Position numbers and translations under genes: made by a program. Below are positions 1 through 8,661 of a DNA stretch of 64,000 bases, one piece after another. Numbering within the stretch: position 1 is the stretch's first letter; each line of letters starts with the position of its first letter. The DNA lies in the NCBI GenBank assembly GCA_937973555.1, contig CALJKL010000062.1:1-64000 (forward strand). Direction: 5' to 3'. The DNA comes from an uncultured Flavobacteriales bacterium (lineage in GTDB: Bacteria; Bacteroidota; Bacteroidia; Flavobacteriales; Weeksellaceae). Below the pieces are notes generated by a model. That model worked only from the letters and a program-made list of their open reading frames with translations, did no database searches and was not told the origin of the DNA.

Positions 1-37
1 TGGACCTTGATGAGCGAAAATATCATCAATTTTACCA

Positions 38-376
38 ATGGCTATCACTTCCCGTCCGGCTTGGTTTAAAAAATCCAATAAGAATAGTTCCTACTATAAA
101 CTTTATTCTAATTCTTTAATATTGAGGCAAAAGGATTTAAAAAACATGAATAAAACATCTTGGGAACTTGAAAATTGGAATTTGAAAAATAATACAGAAG
201 AAAGCTCAAAATGCTTTATTAAAGTATCAGAACCAGTTTATAATAAAAATCATACAAAAGCATTGGTGTTAATTTCAAAAAAAACGACGAACAATAATTT
301 ATTTATTGTATATGTCTTAATCAAGAAAGCAAATTGGAAAATAGTTGGAGGAATTCCATGTGGTACAGGTAATTAG
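38..376 (+). CDS. hypothetical protein, possibly a fragment
   Basis: I do not recognise this 112-residue protein. It is Lys/Asn-rich. The C-terminal half (residues 45-108) has the look of a small secreted Flavobacteriia family: alternating hydrophobic strands such as KALVLISKK and FIVYVLIKKANWKIVGG. The start is uncertain. An in-frame ATG at 146 would give a 76-residue product and better matches the protein-like part. Another frame is open from the window edge to a stop at 117-119 and also reads protein-like (for example YHQFYQWLSLPVRL), so the visible ORF may be the frameshifted tail of a longer gene that begins outside the window. The region is more AT-rich than the core genes that follow. 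Confidence 0.4.
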   Translation: MAITSRPAWFKKSNKNSSYYKLYSNSLILRQKDLKNMNKTSWELENWNLKNNTEESSKCFIKVSEPVYNKNHTKALVLISKKTTNNNLFIVYVLIKKANWKIVGGIPCGTGN

Positions 377-544
377 TAATTATAAGTTAATTTGATTAAA
401 ACAAGGAAACAACGATTAAATATATTCCTAAGACCTATAACTAAAATTAGTGATTACAAAAAAATCAATTTTTTGTACTGGTATTAATGCGTAGAGATAC
501 AACCCAGAATAAATCTACAGGAACTAAATGTCAATAAAATAATT

Positions 545-1408
545 ATGAAAAAAAATTTTGTTATTACGTTTTTTTTGATTCCAATACTCGCTTATTGTCA
601 AAAGTATTTTTTGCTAGACAGCCTTAAAGAAAATTTTTTGGTAAAGGAGTATACTCTCAAAACAAAAGAACTTTATAAGGTAGACCGAGAAGTAAAAGTT
701 TACAATGTTTTTCTTTCAAAAAATAATATTCTTTTGTTAAGTGTTTTACCTAATTTAGACTCGCAGGATTCTTGGACTGCAATTAATACTCAAGATTTTG
801 TAGATAAAGTCCTTTCCAAAAATGAGATTCTAAATCTAGCAACAGATTGGATCGATGACAATAATCCAGATAAAAAAACTTTAAACTATAATCTTATCAA
901 AAAAGAAAATGATAAGTATTATATTTCGAATACATGTTTAATTGAGATTTTTTGTCTAAGGGATTATAAGTATCCATTTTCATCTCATTATGGTGTAATT
1001 AATCTTAATGAAAAAAAGGTAAGCATTAAAGAAATGCAAAAAGCATTTTTACAACAGTTTCCTTCTGAAGATTTCATTATGGATGTAAGAAACAATAACA
1101 GAATAAAAAATGTAGATCATCAATATCTTTTTAAAAATTATATTTCCAAAAAGTATAAAATTAAAAATCAATATGCTTATCAATTTTGGACGTTTGATGG
1201 TTGGTGGATTACTGATGGATATAATTATCAAAGAGGTATTGATAGATTTGTATATATTCCTAGTATGGGTATTGTGGGAGGCTCATATGATTTCTATTTT
1301 GAATTAAAACCCAAAATATCTTCTAATAATTATTACACAATTTCACGTAAGGATTTATGGGATAATATTATCAATGAAAAGGTTATGATTGCTGAGGAAC
1401 TAAAATAA
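545..1408 (+). CDS. exported hypothetical protein
   Basis: A 287-residue protein that I do not recognise. Residues 1-19 form a signal peptide (MKKN start, hydrophobic FVITFFLIPILAY, then CQ), so it is probably exported to the periplasm or cell envelope. The body is rich in Asn, Lys, Tyr and Phe, with aromatic clusters near the C-terminus (FWTFDGWWITDGYNY around residues 215-230), and has no membrane segment after the signal. It is followed by a 180-nt AT-rich gap and then ppc. Together with the preceding ORF it forms a short stretch of higher AT content, consistent with accessory DNA. No function can be assigned. Confidence 0.7.
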   Translation: MKKNFVITFFLIPILAYCQKYFLLDSLKENFLVKEYTLKTKELYKVDREVKVYNVFLSKNNILLLSVLPNLDSQDSWTAINTQDFVDKVLSKNEILNLATDWIDDNNPDKKTLNYNLIKKENDKYYISNTCLIEIFCLRDYKYPFSSHYGVINLNEKKVSIKEMQKAFLQQFPSEDFIMDVRNNNRIKNVDHQYLFKNYISKKYKIKNQYAYQFWTFDGWWITDGYNYQRGIDRFVYIPSMGIVGGSYDFYFELKPKISSNNYYTISRKDLWDNIINEKVMIAEELK

Positions 1409-1550
1409 CAAATGTTCTTTCTTCGAATTAATTTTATTGGAAAAAGTTTTTTAAATAAAATTTGCAAATCTGGGTTTTCTGTTGTTCTATTGTTAATTTT
1501 ATTTTAAATTTTAATGTTTTGCCCTAAATAAATGAACAGTTCCTTTGTTT

Positions 1551-1584
1551 TTTGATATGTTTTAAAAGAGAATTTATACCTTTG
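1551..1584 (+). promoter_or_regulatory. Bacteroidetes-type promoter of ppc
   Basis: A TTTG (-33 element) at 1551-1554 and TACCTTTG (-7 element, consensus TAnnTTTG) at 1577-1584 are separated by 22 nt, slightly longer than the usual 19. The -7 element ends 4 nt before the ppc ATG, so transcription would begin at or next to the start codon, giving an essentially leaderless mRNA. The rest of the 1409-1588 gap is AT-rich without further recognisable signals. Confidence 0.55.
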
Positions 1585-1588
1585 TTTC

Positions 1589-4135
1589 ATGATAAATGAA
1601 GCCCGATTAGAAAAATTCCGTCAGGTAGTTGAAAACAAGTTCCAGATTTACAATAGCCTTTTCATGAGCCTTCCTTATGATAAAATGTCTAACATAGGCA
1701 TGATTCTTCCTTTTTTGTATGAGGAAAGCAAAGCCGGATATGAAGCAGGTAAATCACCGGAAGAAATCATAGAAAGTTTTTTTGAAAAATATACTGATGT
1801 TGTAACCATAGAACAGAAGCAGGAACTGCTATTCAAAATCATTCAGTATATAGAAAGACAGGTGGTATTGTTTGACAGTATAGAAGATGCTGCCTTTGAG
1901 CAGTTGCATTCTGATGGAGATGCGGGAACGGTGCTTCAGTTATTAGAAAGGGCAGTGCAAGAACATAAGCTAGAGGATATAAAAGATAAAATAGACGATT
2001 TCGGGATTAAAGTAGTTTTTACGGCACATCCTACGCAATTTTATCCGAATGCGGTGCAGAGAATTCTGCATGATTTGCGTTCTGCAATTCTGAAGGATGA
2101 TATCAATGAAATAGATATGTTGCTTCAACAGCTGGGTAAAACGCCTTTCGTCAATAAAGAAAGACCTACACCATTGGATGAAGCACTGAGCATTATCTTT
2201 TATCTGAGACATGTCTATTATGATGCTTTTGGTGAATTGTACAAAAAACTCAAAGAATCTTTTTCTTCTTCGGATTTCGAAATTCATCAGGATGTCATTC
2301 AATTGGGCTTTTGGCCGGGTGGAGATAGAGATGGTAATCCTTTTGTGACGGCAGATGTTACCCTTAAAGTGGCAGAAGAACTGAGGATTTCTATTCTCAA
2401 AAATTATTATAATCATCTTAAAAATTTAAGAAGAAGATTGAGCTTCAGAGGCGTTTCAGAAATTCTTGAAAAATTTAGCACAGAATTATATCACAATATT
2501 TTCAACGGAAATAAATCCCTTACTTCTGAAAAAATCCTTCAATATCTAGAAGAAGCGCGTGATATTTTGAAAAACCAGCATAAAGGACTTTTTATTAATA
2601 AACTGGAAGATTTTCGAGATCGGGTGAAGATTTTTGGAACCCACTTTGCAACATTAGACATCCGTCAAGACAGCAGAATACACCAGCATGTGATAGACGA
2701 ATTGGTGAATAAATATGCCGATCAAAAAGCTGAAGATCTTGCTAATGCAGAAAAAATAGATGTGCTTTTGAAGCAAAATATTACTGCGAATCCAGATGAC
2801 TTTGAGGAGGAAATTATAAAAGAAACCCTAAAAAGCGTTGTCAACGTCAAGCAAATTCAGAAAAATAATGGAGAGAGGGGCATGCACAGATACATTATTT
2901 CTAACTCTGATACAGTGGAGGATGTGATGAATGTTTTTACGCTTTTCAAAGTTTGTGGCTACAATGAAGAAGAAATCAATATAGACATCGTTCCTTTGTT
3001 TGAAACCATGGAAGGTCTTGATATGGCAGAGAAGGTGATGAGCGATCTATACAATGATGCAGTCTATCAGAAGCATTTGGCCAAAAGAAAAAATGTACAG
3101 ACCATTATGCTTGGCTTTTCTGATGGAACAAAAGATGGAGGTTATCTGAAAGCCAATTGGGAAATCTACAGTGCCAAAGAAAAACTGACCAAGATTTCTG
3201 AAAATAATGATGTGAAAGTCATTTTCTTTGATGGTAGAGGAGGCCCACCGGCAAGAGGTGGAGGCAAAACCCACCAGTTCTATGCCAGCCAAGGGAAAAC
3301 CATTGCCAATAATAAAATAGAACTCACCATTCAAGGACAGACCATTACTTCTGTTTTTGGAAATAAGGACCAAGCAAAATATAATTTTGAACAATTGCTT
3401 ACGGCAGGAATTGAAAATGAAGTTTTCAAAAGCCACAAAAAAGAATTGAACGAAAATGAAAGACAGCTCATCAGTCAGTTGGCAGAAGAGAGTTATCATA
3501 AATATGTCAACTTGAAGGAAAACCCTTTGTTTGTCTCTTATCTGCAGGAAGTAGGTACATTGAATTATTATGGTAAAACCAATATCGGAAGCCGCCCAAG
3601 TAAGCGTGGTGCCGGCAACGAATTGAAATTTGAAGATCTTAGAGCGATTCCATTTGTGGGCAGTTGGAGCCAGTTGAAACAGAATGTTCCCGGTTTTTTT
3701 GGTTTTGGAACAGCTTTGAAAAAAATGAAAGAAGAAGGTAGGATAGACGAGGTAAAAGACCTTTTCAAAAATTCTGATTTTTTCAAAACATTGGTTCTCA
3801 ATTCTATGATGGCGATGAGCAAGTCTTATTTTCCACTCACATATTACCTAAAAGATCATCCTAAATTTGGAGCCTTCTGGCAGATTTTGTTTGATGAATA
3901 CAATCTTTCTAAAGAAATGATGTTCGAAATTACAGGATACAAAATGTTGATGGAAGAAGAGCCGATAACCCAAAAATCTGTACAGATAAGAGAAAAAATA
4001 GTATTACCACTATTAAGCATTCAGCAATATGCCTTGATAAAGCTTCAGAAAAATGAAGGAGACCGATCGATTTTAGAGAAATTGATCACCCGTTCTCTTT
4101 TCGGAAATATCAATGCCAGTAGAAATTCAGCATAA
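1589..4135 (+). CDS. ppc: phosphoenolpyruvate carboxylase
   Basis: Cytosolic anaplerotic enzyme: PEP plus bicarbonate gives oxaloacetate and phosphate. All diagnostic blocks are visible: FTAHPTQ with the catalytic His at about residue 147, GGDRDGNP at 244-251, GFSDGTKDGGY near 507-517, the glycine-rich active-site loop GRGGPPARGGG near 548-558, and SRPSKR followed by LRAIPFVGSWSQ. At 848 residues it is slightly shorter than E. coli Ppc (883). The C-terminus ends ASRNSA, close to but not identical with the RNTG tail that is nearly invariant in the family. It sits alone, with its own promoter and a terminator shared with the convergent protease gene. Confidence 0.97.
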   Translation: MINEARLEKFRQVVENKFQIYNSLFMSLPYDKMSNIGMILPFLYEESKAGYEAGKSPEEIIESFFEKYTDVVTIEQKQELLFKIIQYIERQVVLFDSIEDAAFEQLHSDGDAGTVLQLLERAVQEHKLEDIKDKIDDFGIKVVFTAHPTQFYPNAVQRILHDLRSAILKDDINEIDMLLQQLGKTPFVNKERPTPLDEALSIIFYLRHVYYDAFGELYKKLKESFSSSDFEIHQDVIQLGFWPGGDRDGNPFVTADVTLKVAEELRISILKNYYNHLKNLRRRLSFRGVSEILEKFSTELYHNIFNGNKSLTSEKILQYLEEARDILKNQHKGLFINKLEDFRDRVKIFGTHFATLDIRQDSRIHQHVIDELVNKYADQKAEDLANAEKIDVLLKQNITANPDDFEEEIIKETLKSVVNVKQIQKNNGERGMHRYIISNSDTVEDVMNVFTLFKVCGYNEEEINIDIVPLFETMEGLDMAEKVMSDLYNDAVYQKHLAKRKNVQTIMLGFSDGTKDGGYLKANWEIYSAKEKLTKISENNDVKVIFFDGRGGPPARGGGKTHQFYASQGKTIANNKIELTIQGQTITSVFGNKDQAKYNFEQLLTAGIENEVFKSHKKELNENERQLISQLAEESYHKYVNLKENPLFVSYLQEVGTLNYYGKTNIGSRPSKRGAGNELKFEDLRAIPFVGSWSQLKQNVPGFFGFGTALKKMKEEGRIDEVKDLFKNSDFFKTLVLNSMMAMSKSYFPLTYYLKDHPKFGAFWQILFDEYNLSKEMMFEITGYKMLMEEEPITQKSVQIREKIVLPLLSIQQYALIKLQKNEGDRSILEKLITRSLFGNINASRNSA

Positions 4136-4138
4136 AAA

Positions 4139-4160
4139 AAACACAGAGCAATCTGTGTTT
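4139..4160. terminator. bidirectional intrinsic terminator between ppc and the subtilase gene
   Basis: The perfect inverted repeat AAACACAGA / TCTGTGTTT (4139-4147 and 4152-4160, loop GCAA) is flanked by A-runs on the left and T-runs on the right. It can terminate both ppc (+) and the converging subtilase gene (-), whose stop codon is only 4 nt away. Confidence 0.85.
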
Positions 4161-4163
4161 TTT

Positions 4164-5915
4164 TTATTCCTTAATTATTTTTTCGACAGTAATGCCTTTG
4201 TCTGTTTTTATTTTCAAAAAATAAATACCTTTTGATAATTGGCTTAGGTCTTGAGTTTTTTCGTTTGTGAATATTTTGATATTTCTACCGGAAACATCAA
4301 ATAACTGAAGTTCTATAATCTTTTCGTTGGTAACAATGTTAATTTGATTTTTTACCGGATTTGGATAAATTTTGAATTGCTGCACCGATTGATTCTGAAT
4401 TCCTAAGGCTTGCTGTATTTCAGTTAAAGCAGAACTGAAATTTAGGATGCCATAACCTCTTCTGTCATCTGTAGAAGGATAGAGAGAAGCTGTTTGTCTC
4501 ATTTTATCTCGTATCAGATTTCTGGAAACCGTATTAGGAATAGCCTGCAATAGGCATGCAACGCCACCTGAAGCTACAGGGGTGGCATAAGACGTACCAC
4601 TTCCAGAAGAAACCCCTGTGCCGGTAGTGATATAAGAACTATTGGTGTAATAGGCGTTACTTCCCATCGCTGCGGCGTCTGGTTTTATTTGATTGTTAGC
4701 ATTAGGCCCATAAGAAGTAAACCAAGATGAATTCCCTGCGAAATCTATGGAACCAATAGAAAATACTTTGGGACTGTCTGCCGGTGAGATAAGGTAATGC
4801 CAAGTATCAGCTCCTTCATTTCCCAAGGCATTCATCAGAATAATGCCTTTGTCTACGGCAATATTGGCACCTCTGGCTACAAAAGTTCTGTTACCGTTCA
4901 TGTCCGCATAGGTGTAATCATATCGGCTGTCGCTGTATACAAAATATCCTAATGAAGCAGTAGCAATGTCTACCCCCATTTTATCGGCACGTTCTAAACC
5001 ACGGATGAAATTCATTTCTTCTTCTGGATAATCCATTCCGCCATTTCCATCAGCATCTTCTGTGGCATAGAGATAATAGTCTGCATCTGGTGCGGAGCCC
5101 ACAAAATATCTATTGGCAGTATTATTGTTAGTGGGATCGTTCAGGTAGCCGGCCATTATGCCCAAAACATTAGAGCCATGTGCACTTGTAAAAGCTACAG
5201 GGTCATAAACGGAGGCTGTTTCATCCCCTACAAAATTGTAGGTGTCTTTTATTCTATTGTTGTTTCTTAGGTTTGCATAAGCTATGCCCTGGTCTACGTA
5301 TTTAAATCCGGTATCCAGAATAGCTACGGCAACCCCAAGACCAGTATAGCCACTTACATGAAGCGGTGTAATGTTTACCTGAGCATTTTGTGTTGATGCA
5401 TTTCCATAATTATATGATGTTAAGATTTTTGATGTTCTATTGGTCTTGACGTTTTCGTCCGAAAAAATATCTTCTTGAAAGCCAAATTTATGGTTAATCG
5501 TATTTTGTTTGATTTGTAGGTTTTCTGTTGTTCTTCTTCCTAATATTGAACCCGATTTTGCGAAGCTTTCTATACTTGCCACATAGGGTTTTGCCAGCAA
5601 TTGTGATTTTTGAACAGCATTAATTTCTACGGCTACCCCATTTAGCCATTTAGATTGACTTTTAATTTTAGTTAAACCTAAAGTTGTTCTTACATCCTCT
5701 ACATAACTGTCTTCTATAGGTGCATCTTTAATGTCTAGTGCAATTCCCAATCTCGTTCTTCTATCCAGAGCTTTTTGGGAAAGTTCGGTAAGTGGATTGA
5801 CGATAAAGGAATTATATCCAGGCTTATCTTTAAAATATACAAATACATATTCCGTAGTTTGTGAAAATGCCAATTGGGTAAATGAAATGATAAGAATAAG
5901 TAATGATTTTTTCAT
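4164..5915 (-). CDS. S8 family subtilisin-like serine protease with T9SS C-terminal signal
   Basis: Secreted serine protease of 583 residues from the ATG at 5915. That start gives a clean signal peptide (MKKSLLILIISFTQLAFSQ); the in-frame ATG at 5948 would place 11 residues before it. An N-terminal prodomain precedes the catalytic domain. Triad: Asp201 in AILDTGF, His246 in SAHGSN, Ser442 in GTSYATP; the oxyanion Asn is in ALGNEGA near 366. The last 70 residues (KIYPNPVKNQINI ... SKGIYFLKI ... EKIIKE) match the type A sorting domain of type IX secretion substrates, so it is expected on the cell surface or outside the cell. A -7-like TATCTTTA lies upstream on the minus strand (5959-5966). Confidence 0.93.
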   Translation of the reverse strand: MKKSLLILIISFTQLAFSQTTEYVFVYFKDKPGYNSFIVNPLTELSQKALDRRTRLGIALDIKDAPIEDSYVEDVRTTLGLTKIKSQSKWLNGVAVEINAVQKSQLLAKPYVASIESFAKSGSILGRRTTENLQIKQNTINHKFGFQEDIFSDENVKTNRTSKILTSYNYGNASTQNAQVNITPLHVSGYTGLGVAVAILDTGFKYVDQGIAYANLRNNNRIKDTYNFVGDETASVYDPVAFTSAHGSNVLGIMAGYLNDPTNNNTANRYFVGSAPDADYYLYATEDADGNGGMDYPEEEMNFIRGLERADKMGVDIATASLGYFVYSDSRYDYTYADMNGNRTFVARGANIAVDKGIILMNALGNEGADTWHYLISPADSPKVFSIGSIDFAGNSSWFTSYGPNANNQIKPDAAAMGSNAYYTNSSYITTGTGVSSGSGTSYATPVASGGVACLLQAIPNTVSRNLIRDKMRQTASLYPSTDDRRGYGILNFSSALTEIQQALGIQNQSVQQFKIYPNPVKNQINIVTNEKIIELQLFDVSGRNIKIFTNEKTQDLSQLSKGIYFLKIKTDKGITVEKIIKE

Positions 5916-6011
5916 TATTGTGAAAGGAGGATTATGATAGCCGCTCAATTTTTTAATCTAAAGATATAATAAAATCGCTTTATTTCCGTAATTTTACGTC
6001 AAAATTTTTTT

Positions 6012-7136
6012 ATGAAAAAAATCCAAATGGTTGACTTACAAAGTCAGTATCAAAAAATAAAATCTGAAGTAGATGAAAAGGTGATCAATGTAATGCAAAG
6101 TGCACAATTTATCAATGGTCCCGAAGTGCAGAATTTTCAAAAAGAATTGGAAAAATATCTAGATGTAAAAAATGTGATCCCTTGTGCCAACGGAACTGAT
6201 GCTCTTCAAATAGCATTAATGGCACTTAATTTGCAACCAGGTGATGAAGTGATCACAGCAGATTTTACATTTGCAGCCACAGTAGAAGTGATTCATTTGT
6301 TAAAACTGAAATCAGTTCTGGTAGATGTAGATTATGATACCTTCAATATTGATATAGATAAATTGAAAGCAGCCATTACTCCCAAAACTAAAGCCATTAT
6401 TCCTGTTCATTTGTTCGGGCAATGTGCCAATATGGAAGCTATTTTAGAAGTGGCCAAAGAGCATCATCTTTATGTGATAGAAGACAATTGTCAGGGAATT
6501 GGTGCAGATTATAAATTTTCTGATGGAAGCACCAAAAAATCTGGTACTATGGGAACGGTAGGAGTAACCAGCTTTTTCCCTTCTAAAAATTTAGGATGTT
6601 ATGGAGATGGTGGAGCTATTTTTACTAATGATGAGGATTTGGCATACAAGATAAGAGGAATTGTAAACCATGGTATGTATAAACGTTATTATCATGATGA
6701 AGTAGGAGTGAATTCCAGATTAGACAGTGTACAAGCTGCCGTATTGAGAGTAAAACTTCCGCTTTTGGATTCTTACAATGCAGCAAGAAGAAAAGCAGCT
6801 GATTTTTATGATGCAGCTTTTGCCAACAATCCAAATATATTAACGCCTACAAGAGCAGAAAATTCTACCCATGTTTTCCATCAATATACTTTAAGAATTT
6901 TGAATGGAAAACGTAATGAATTGCAGGCGTTTTTATCAGAAAAAGAAATCCCTGCTATGATTTATTATCCGGTGGCCCTTAGAAAACAAAAGGCTTATTT
7001 CCAAGAAAGTAATGATGCAGATTTTGTAAATACTGATAAATTATTGGATGAGGTAATTTCTTTGCCAATGCATACCGAATTGGATGAAGAACAATTAAAA
7101 TATATCACAGATTCTGTTTTGGAATTCATGAAATAA
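6012..7136 (+). CDS. DegT/DnrJ/EryC1/StrS family sugar aminotransferase
   Basis: PLP-dependent aminotransferase acting on nucleotide-linked keto-sugars. Visible: the substrate loop CANGTDALQIAL near 58-69, Asp158 in the EDNCQGIGA block that holds the PLP pyridine ring, and the Schiff-base Lys192 in TSFFPSKNLGCYGDGGA. The length of 374 residues is normal. It is followed after 13 nt by galE and then by a cytidylyltransferase-like gene, all on the same strand, so the three form a probable operon for an activated (amino) sugar or glycan precursor. The family resembles WbpE/WlbC-type enzymes, but the exact sugar cannot be read from the sequence. A polysaccharide or lipopolysaccharide role is inference. 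Confidence 0.9.
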   Translation: MKKIQMVDLQSQYQKIKSEVDEKVINVMQSAQFINGPEVQNFQKELEKYLDVKNVIPCANGTDALQIALMALNLQPGDEVITADFTFAATVEVIHLLKLKSVLVDVDYDTFNIDIDKLKAAITPKTKAIIPVHLFGQCANMEAILEVAKEHHLYVIEDNCQGIGADYKFSDGSTKKSGTMGTVGVTSFFPSKNLGCYGDGGAIFTNDEDLAYKIRGIVNHGMYKRYYHDEVGVNSRLDSVQAAVLRVKLPLLDSYNAARRKAADFYDAAFANNPNILTPTRAENSTHVFHQYTLRILNGKRNELQAFLSEKEIPAMIYYPVALRKQKAYFQESNDADFVNTDKLLDEVISLPMHTELDEEQLKYITDSVLEFMK

Positions 7137-7149
7137 AACAAAAAAACTA

Positions 7150-8166
7150 ATGACTATACTTGTAACTGGCGGACTAGGCTATATCGGATCTCATACCGTG
7201 GTAGAATTGCTCAACAATAACTTTGATGTGGTTATTGTAGACGATTTATCCAATTCCGAAAAGTTTATCCTTCAAAATATTGAAGAACTGGCAGGTAAAA
7301 AGCCTGTTTTTTATCCCTTCGATTTAAAAAGAAAAGAACTGCTGAAGCAGGTCTTTGAGGCACATAATATAGAAGGTTGTATCCATTTTGCAGCATACAA
7401 GGCTGTGGGAGAAAGCCAGGAAAAGCCGGTTGATTATTACGAAAATAATTTGTTTTCGTTGATTAATCTTTTGCAGGAAATGAAAGAAAGAAATATCTCC
7501 AATTTCATTTTCAGTTCGTCTTGTACAGTCTACGGACAGGCAGACCAAATGCCAATTGATGAAAATACACCGTTGAAAACTCCGGAATCTTCTTATGGTA
7601 AAACCAAGCAAATGGGAGAGGAAATCTTGAAGGATTTTGCTTCTGCACATCATAAAAAAATTACCTTGTTGAGGTATTTCAATCCCATTGGTGCACACCC
7701 TACAGCGAAACTAGGAGAATTGCCTATAGGCGTCCCAAACAATCTGGTACCTTATGTAATGCAGACAGCTGCAGGCATCAGGGAAAAATTGTCGGTTTGG
7801 GGTAATGATTATCCCACCGAAGACGGTACCGCCATTAGAGATTATATTTATGTGGTAGATTTGGCTAAAGCGCACGTAAAGGCTTTGCAAAAATTAATCA
7901 ATGAAACTGAAGAAACCGTGATAGATATTTTTAATTTAGGAACAGGAAAAGGTTCTTCGGTTTTGGAAGTGGTAAAAGCTTTTGAAGCTGCCAATGAAGT
8001 GGAAGTTCCTTACCAGATATGCGACAGAAGGGCAGGAGACATTACCATAGCTTATGCCAATGCTGATAAGGCCGAAAAAGAATTGGGTTGGAAAGCTGAT
8101 ACCTCATTGGAAGAAGCTCTAAGATCTACCTGGGAGTGGCAAAAGTATTTAGAAACTAAACAATAA
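7150..8166 (+). CDS. galE: UDP-glucose 4-epimerase
   Basis: Extended short-chain dehydrogenase of 338 residues that interconverts UDP-glucose and UDP-galactose, or the N-acetyl forms. The NAD-binding GGLGYIGSH lies at residues 7-15, the catalytic Ser is in FSSSCTVYG, and the Tyr/Lys pair is in SSYGKTK. LLRYFNPIGAHP and the C-terminal region NLGTGKGSSVLEV are typical of GalE. It lies in the same transcription unit as the DegT aminotransferase (13 nt gap) and the following nucleotidyltransferase (7 nt gap). Confidence 0.95.
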   Translation: MTILVTGGLGYIGSHTVVELLNNNFDVVIVDDLSNSEKFILQNIEELAGKKPVFYPFDLKRKELLKQVFEAHNIEGCIHFAAYKAVGESQEKPVDYYENNLFSLINLLQEMKERNISNFIFSSSCTVYGQADQMPIDENTPLKTPESSYGKTKQMGEEILKDFASAHHKKITLLRYFNPIGAHPTAKLGELPIGVPNNLVPYVMQTAAGIREKLSVWGNDYPTEDGTAIRDYIYVVDLAKAHVKALQKLINETEETVIDIFNLGTGKGSSVLEVVKAFEAANEVEVPYQICDRRAGDITIAYANADKAEKELGWKADTSLEEALRSTWEWQKYLETKQ

Positions 8167-8173
8167 AACACAT

Positions 8174-8620
8174 ATGAAAACACAGAAAATTGGTATTACT
8201 TTTTCATCTTTCGATTTGCTTCATGCTGGTCATATCAAAATGCTGGAAGAAGCCAAAACCGTTTGTGATTACCTTATTGTTGGGCTGCAGCTAGATCCGT
8301 CTCATGACAGAATTGGAAAAAACAAGCCTACACAAACCATTGTGGAAAGATATATTCAACTGAAGGCTGTAAATGCCGTAGATGAAATTATCCCCTATTA
8401 TACTGAGCAAGATCTGGAAGACATCTTAAGGTCTTTTGTAATAGATGTAAGGATTATTGGCGATGAATACAAAGACAAAGATTTTACGGGCAGGAAATAT
8501 TGTGAAGAAAAAGGCATAGAAATCTATTATAACAAAAGAGATCATCGTTTTTCTTCTACAGATCTAAGGAAGAGGATTTTTGAAGCTGAAAAAATGAAAT
8601 TCGAAAAACTAGAAAATTAA
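8174..8620 (+). CDS. cytidylyltransferase-like protein (TagD / RfaE2 type)
   Basis: A 148-residue nucleotidyltransferase of the HxGH superfamily: the motif HAGH lies in FDLLHAGHIKMLEEAK (residues 14-29), RYIQLKAV near 56, and the C-terminal nucleotide-binding motif RFSSTDLRKRI near 126-136. The family transfers CMP or AMP to a phosphorylated alcohol or sugar (glycerol-3-phosphate, heptose phosphate and others); the substrate here is unknown. It is the last gene of the DegT-galE unit and is followed by a strong terminator. Confidence 0.85.
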   Translation: MKTQKIGITFSSFDLLHAGHIKMLEEAKTVCDYLIVGLQLDPSHDRIGKNKPTQTIVERYIQLKAVNAVDEIIPYYTEQDLEDILRSFVIDVRIIGDEYKDKDFTGRKYCEEKGIEIYYNKRDHRFSSTDLRKRIFEAEKMKFEKLEN

Positions 8621-8623
8621 ATA

Positions 8624-8655
8624 AAAAAATCCGGGAGATATTTCCCGGATTTTTA
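8624..8655. terminator. intrinsic terminator, bidirectional
   Basis: The stem AATCCGGGA / TCCCGGATT (8628-8636 and 8643-8651) has a 6-nt loop, an A-run on the left and a T-run on the right. It separates the end of the sugar-nucleotide operon from the convergent receptor gene that ends at 8662. Confidence 0.88.
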
Positions 8656-8661
8656 TTTTTA

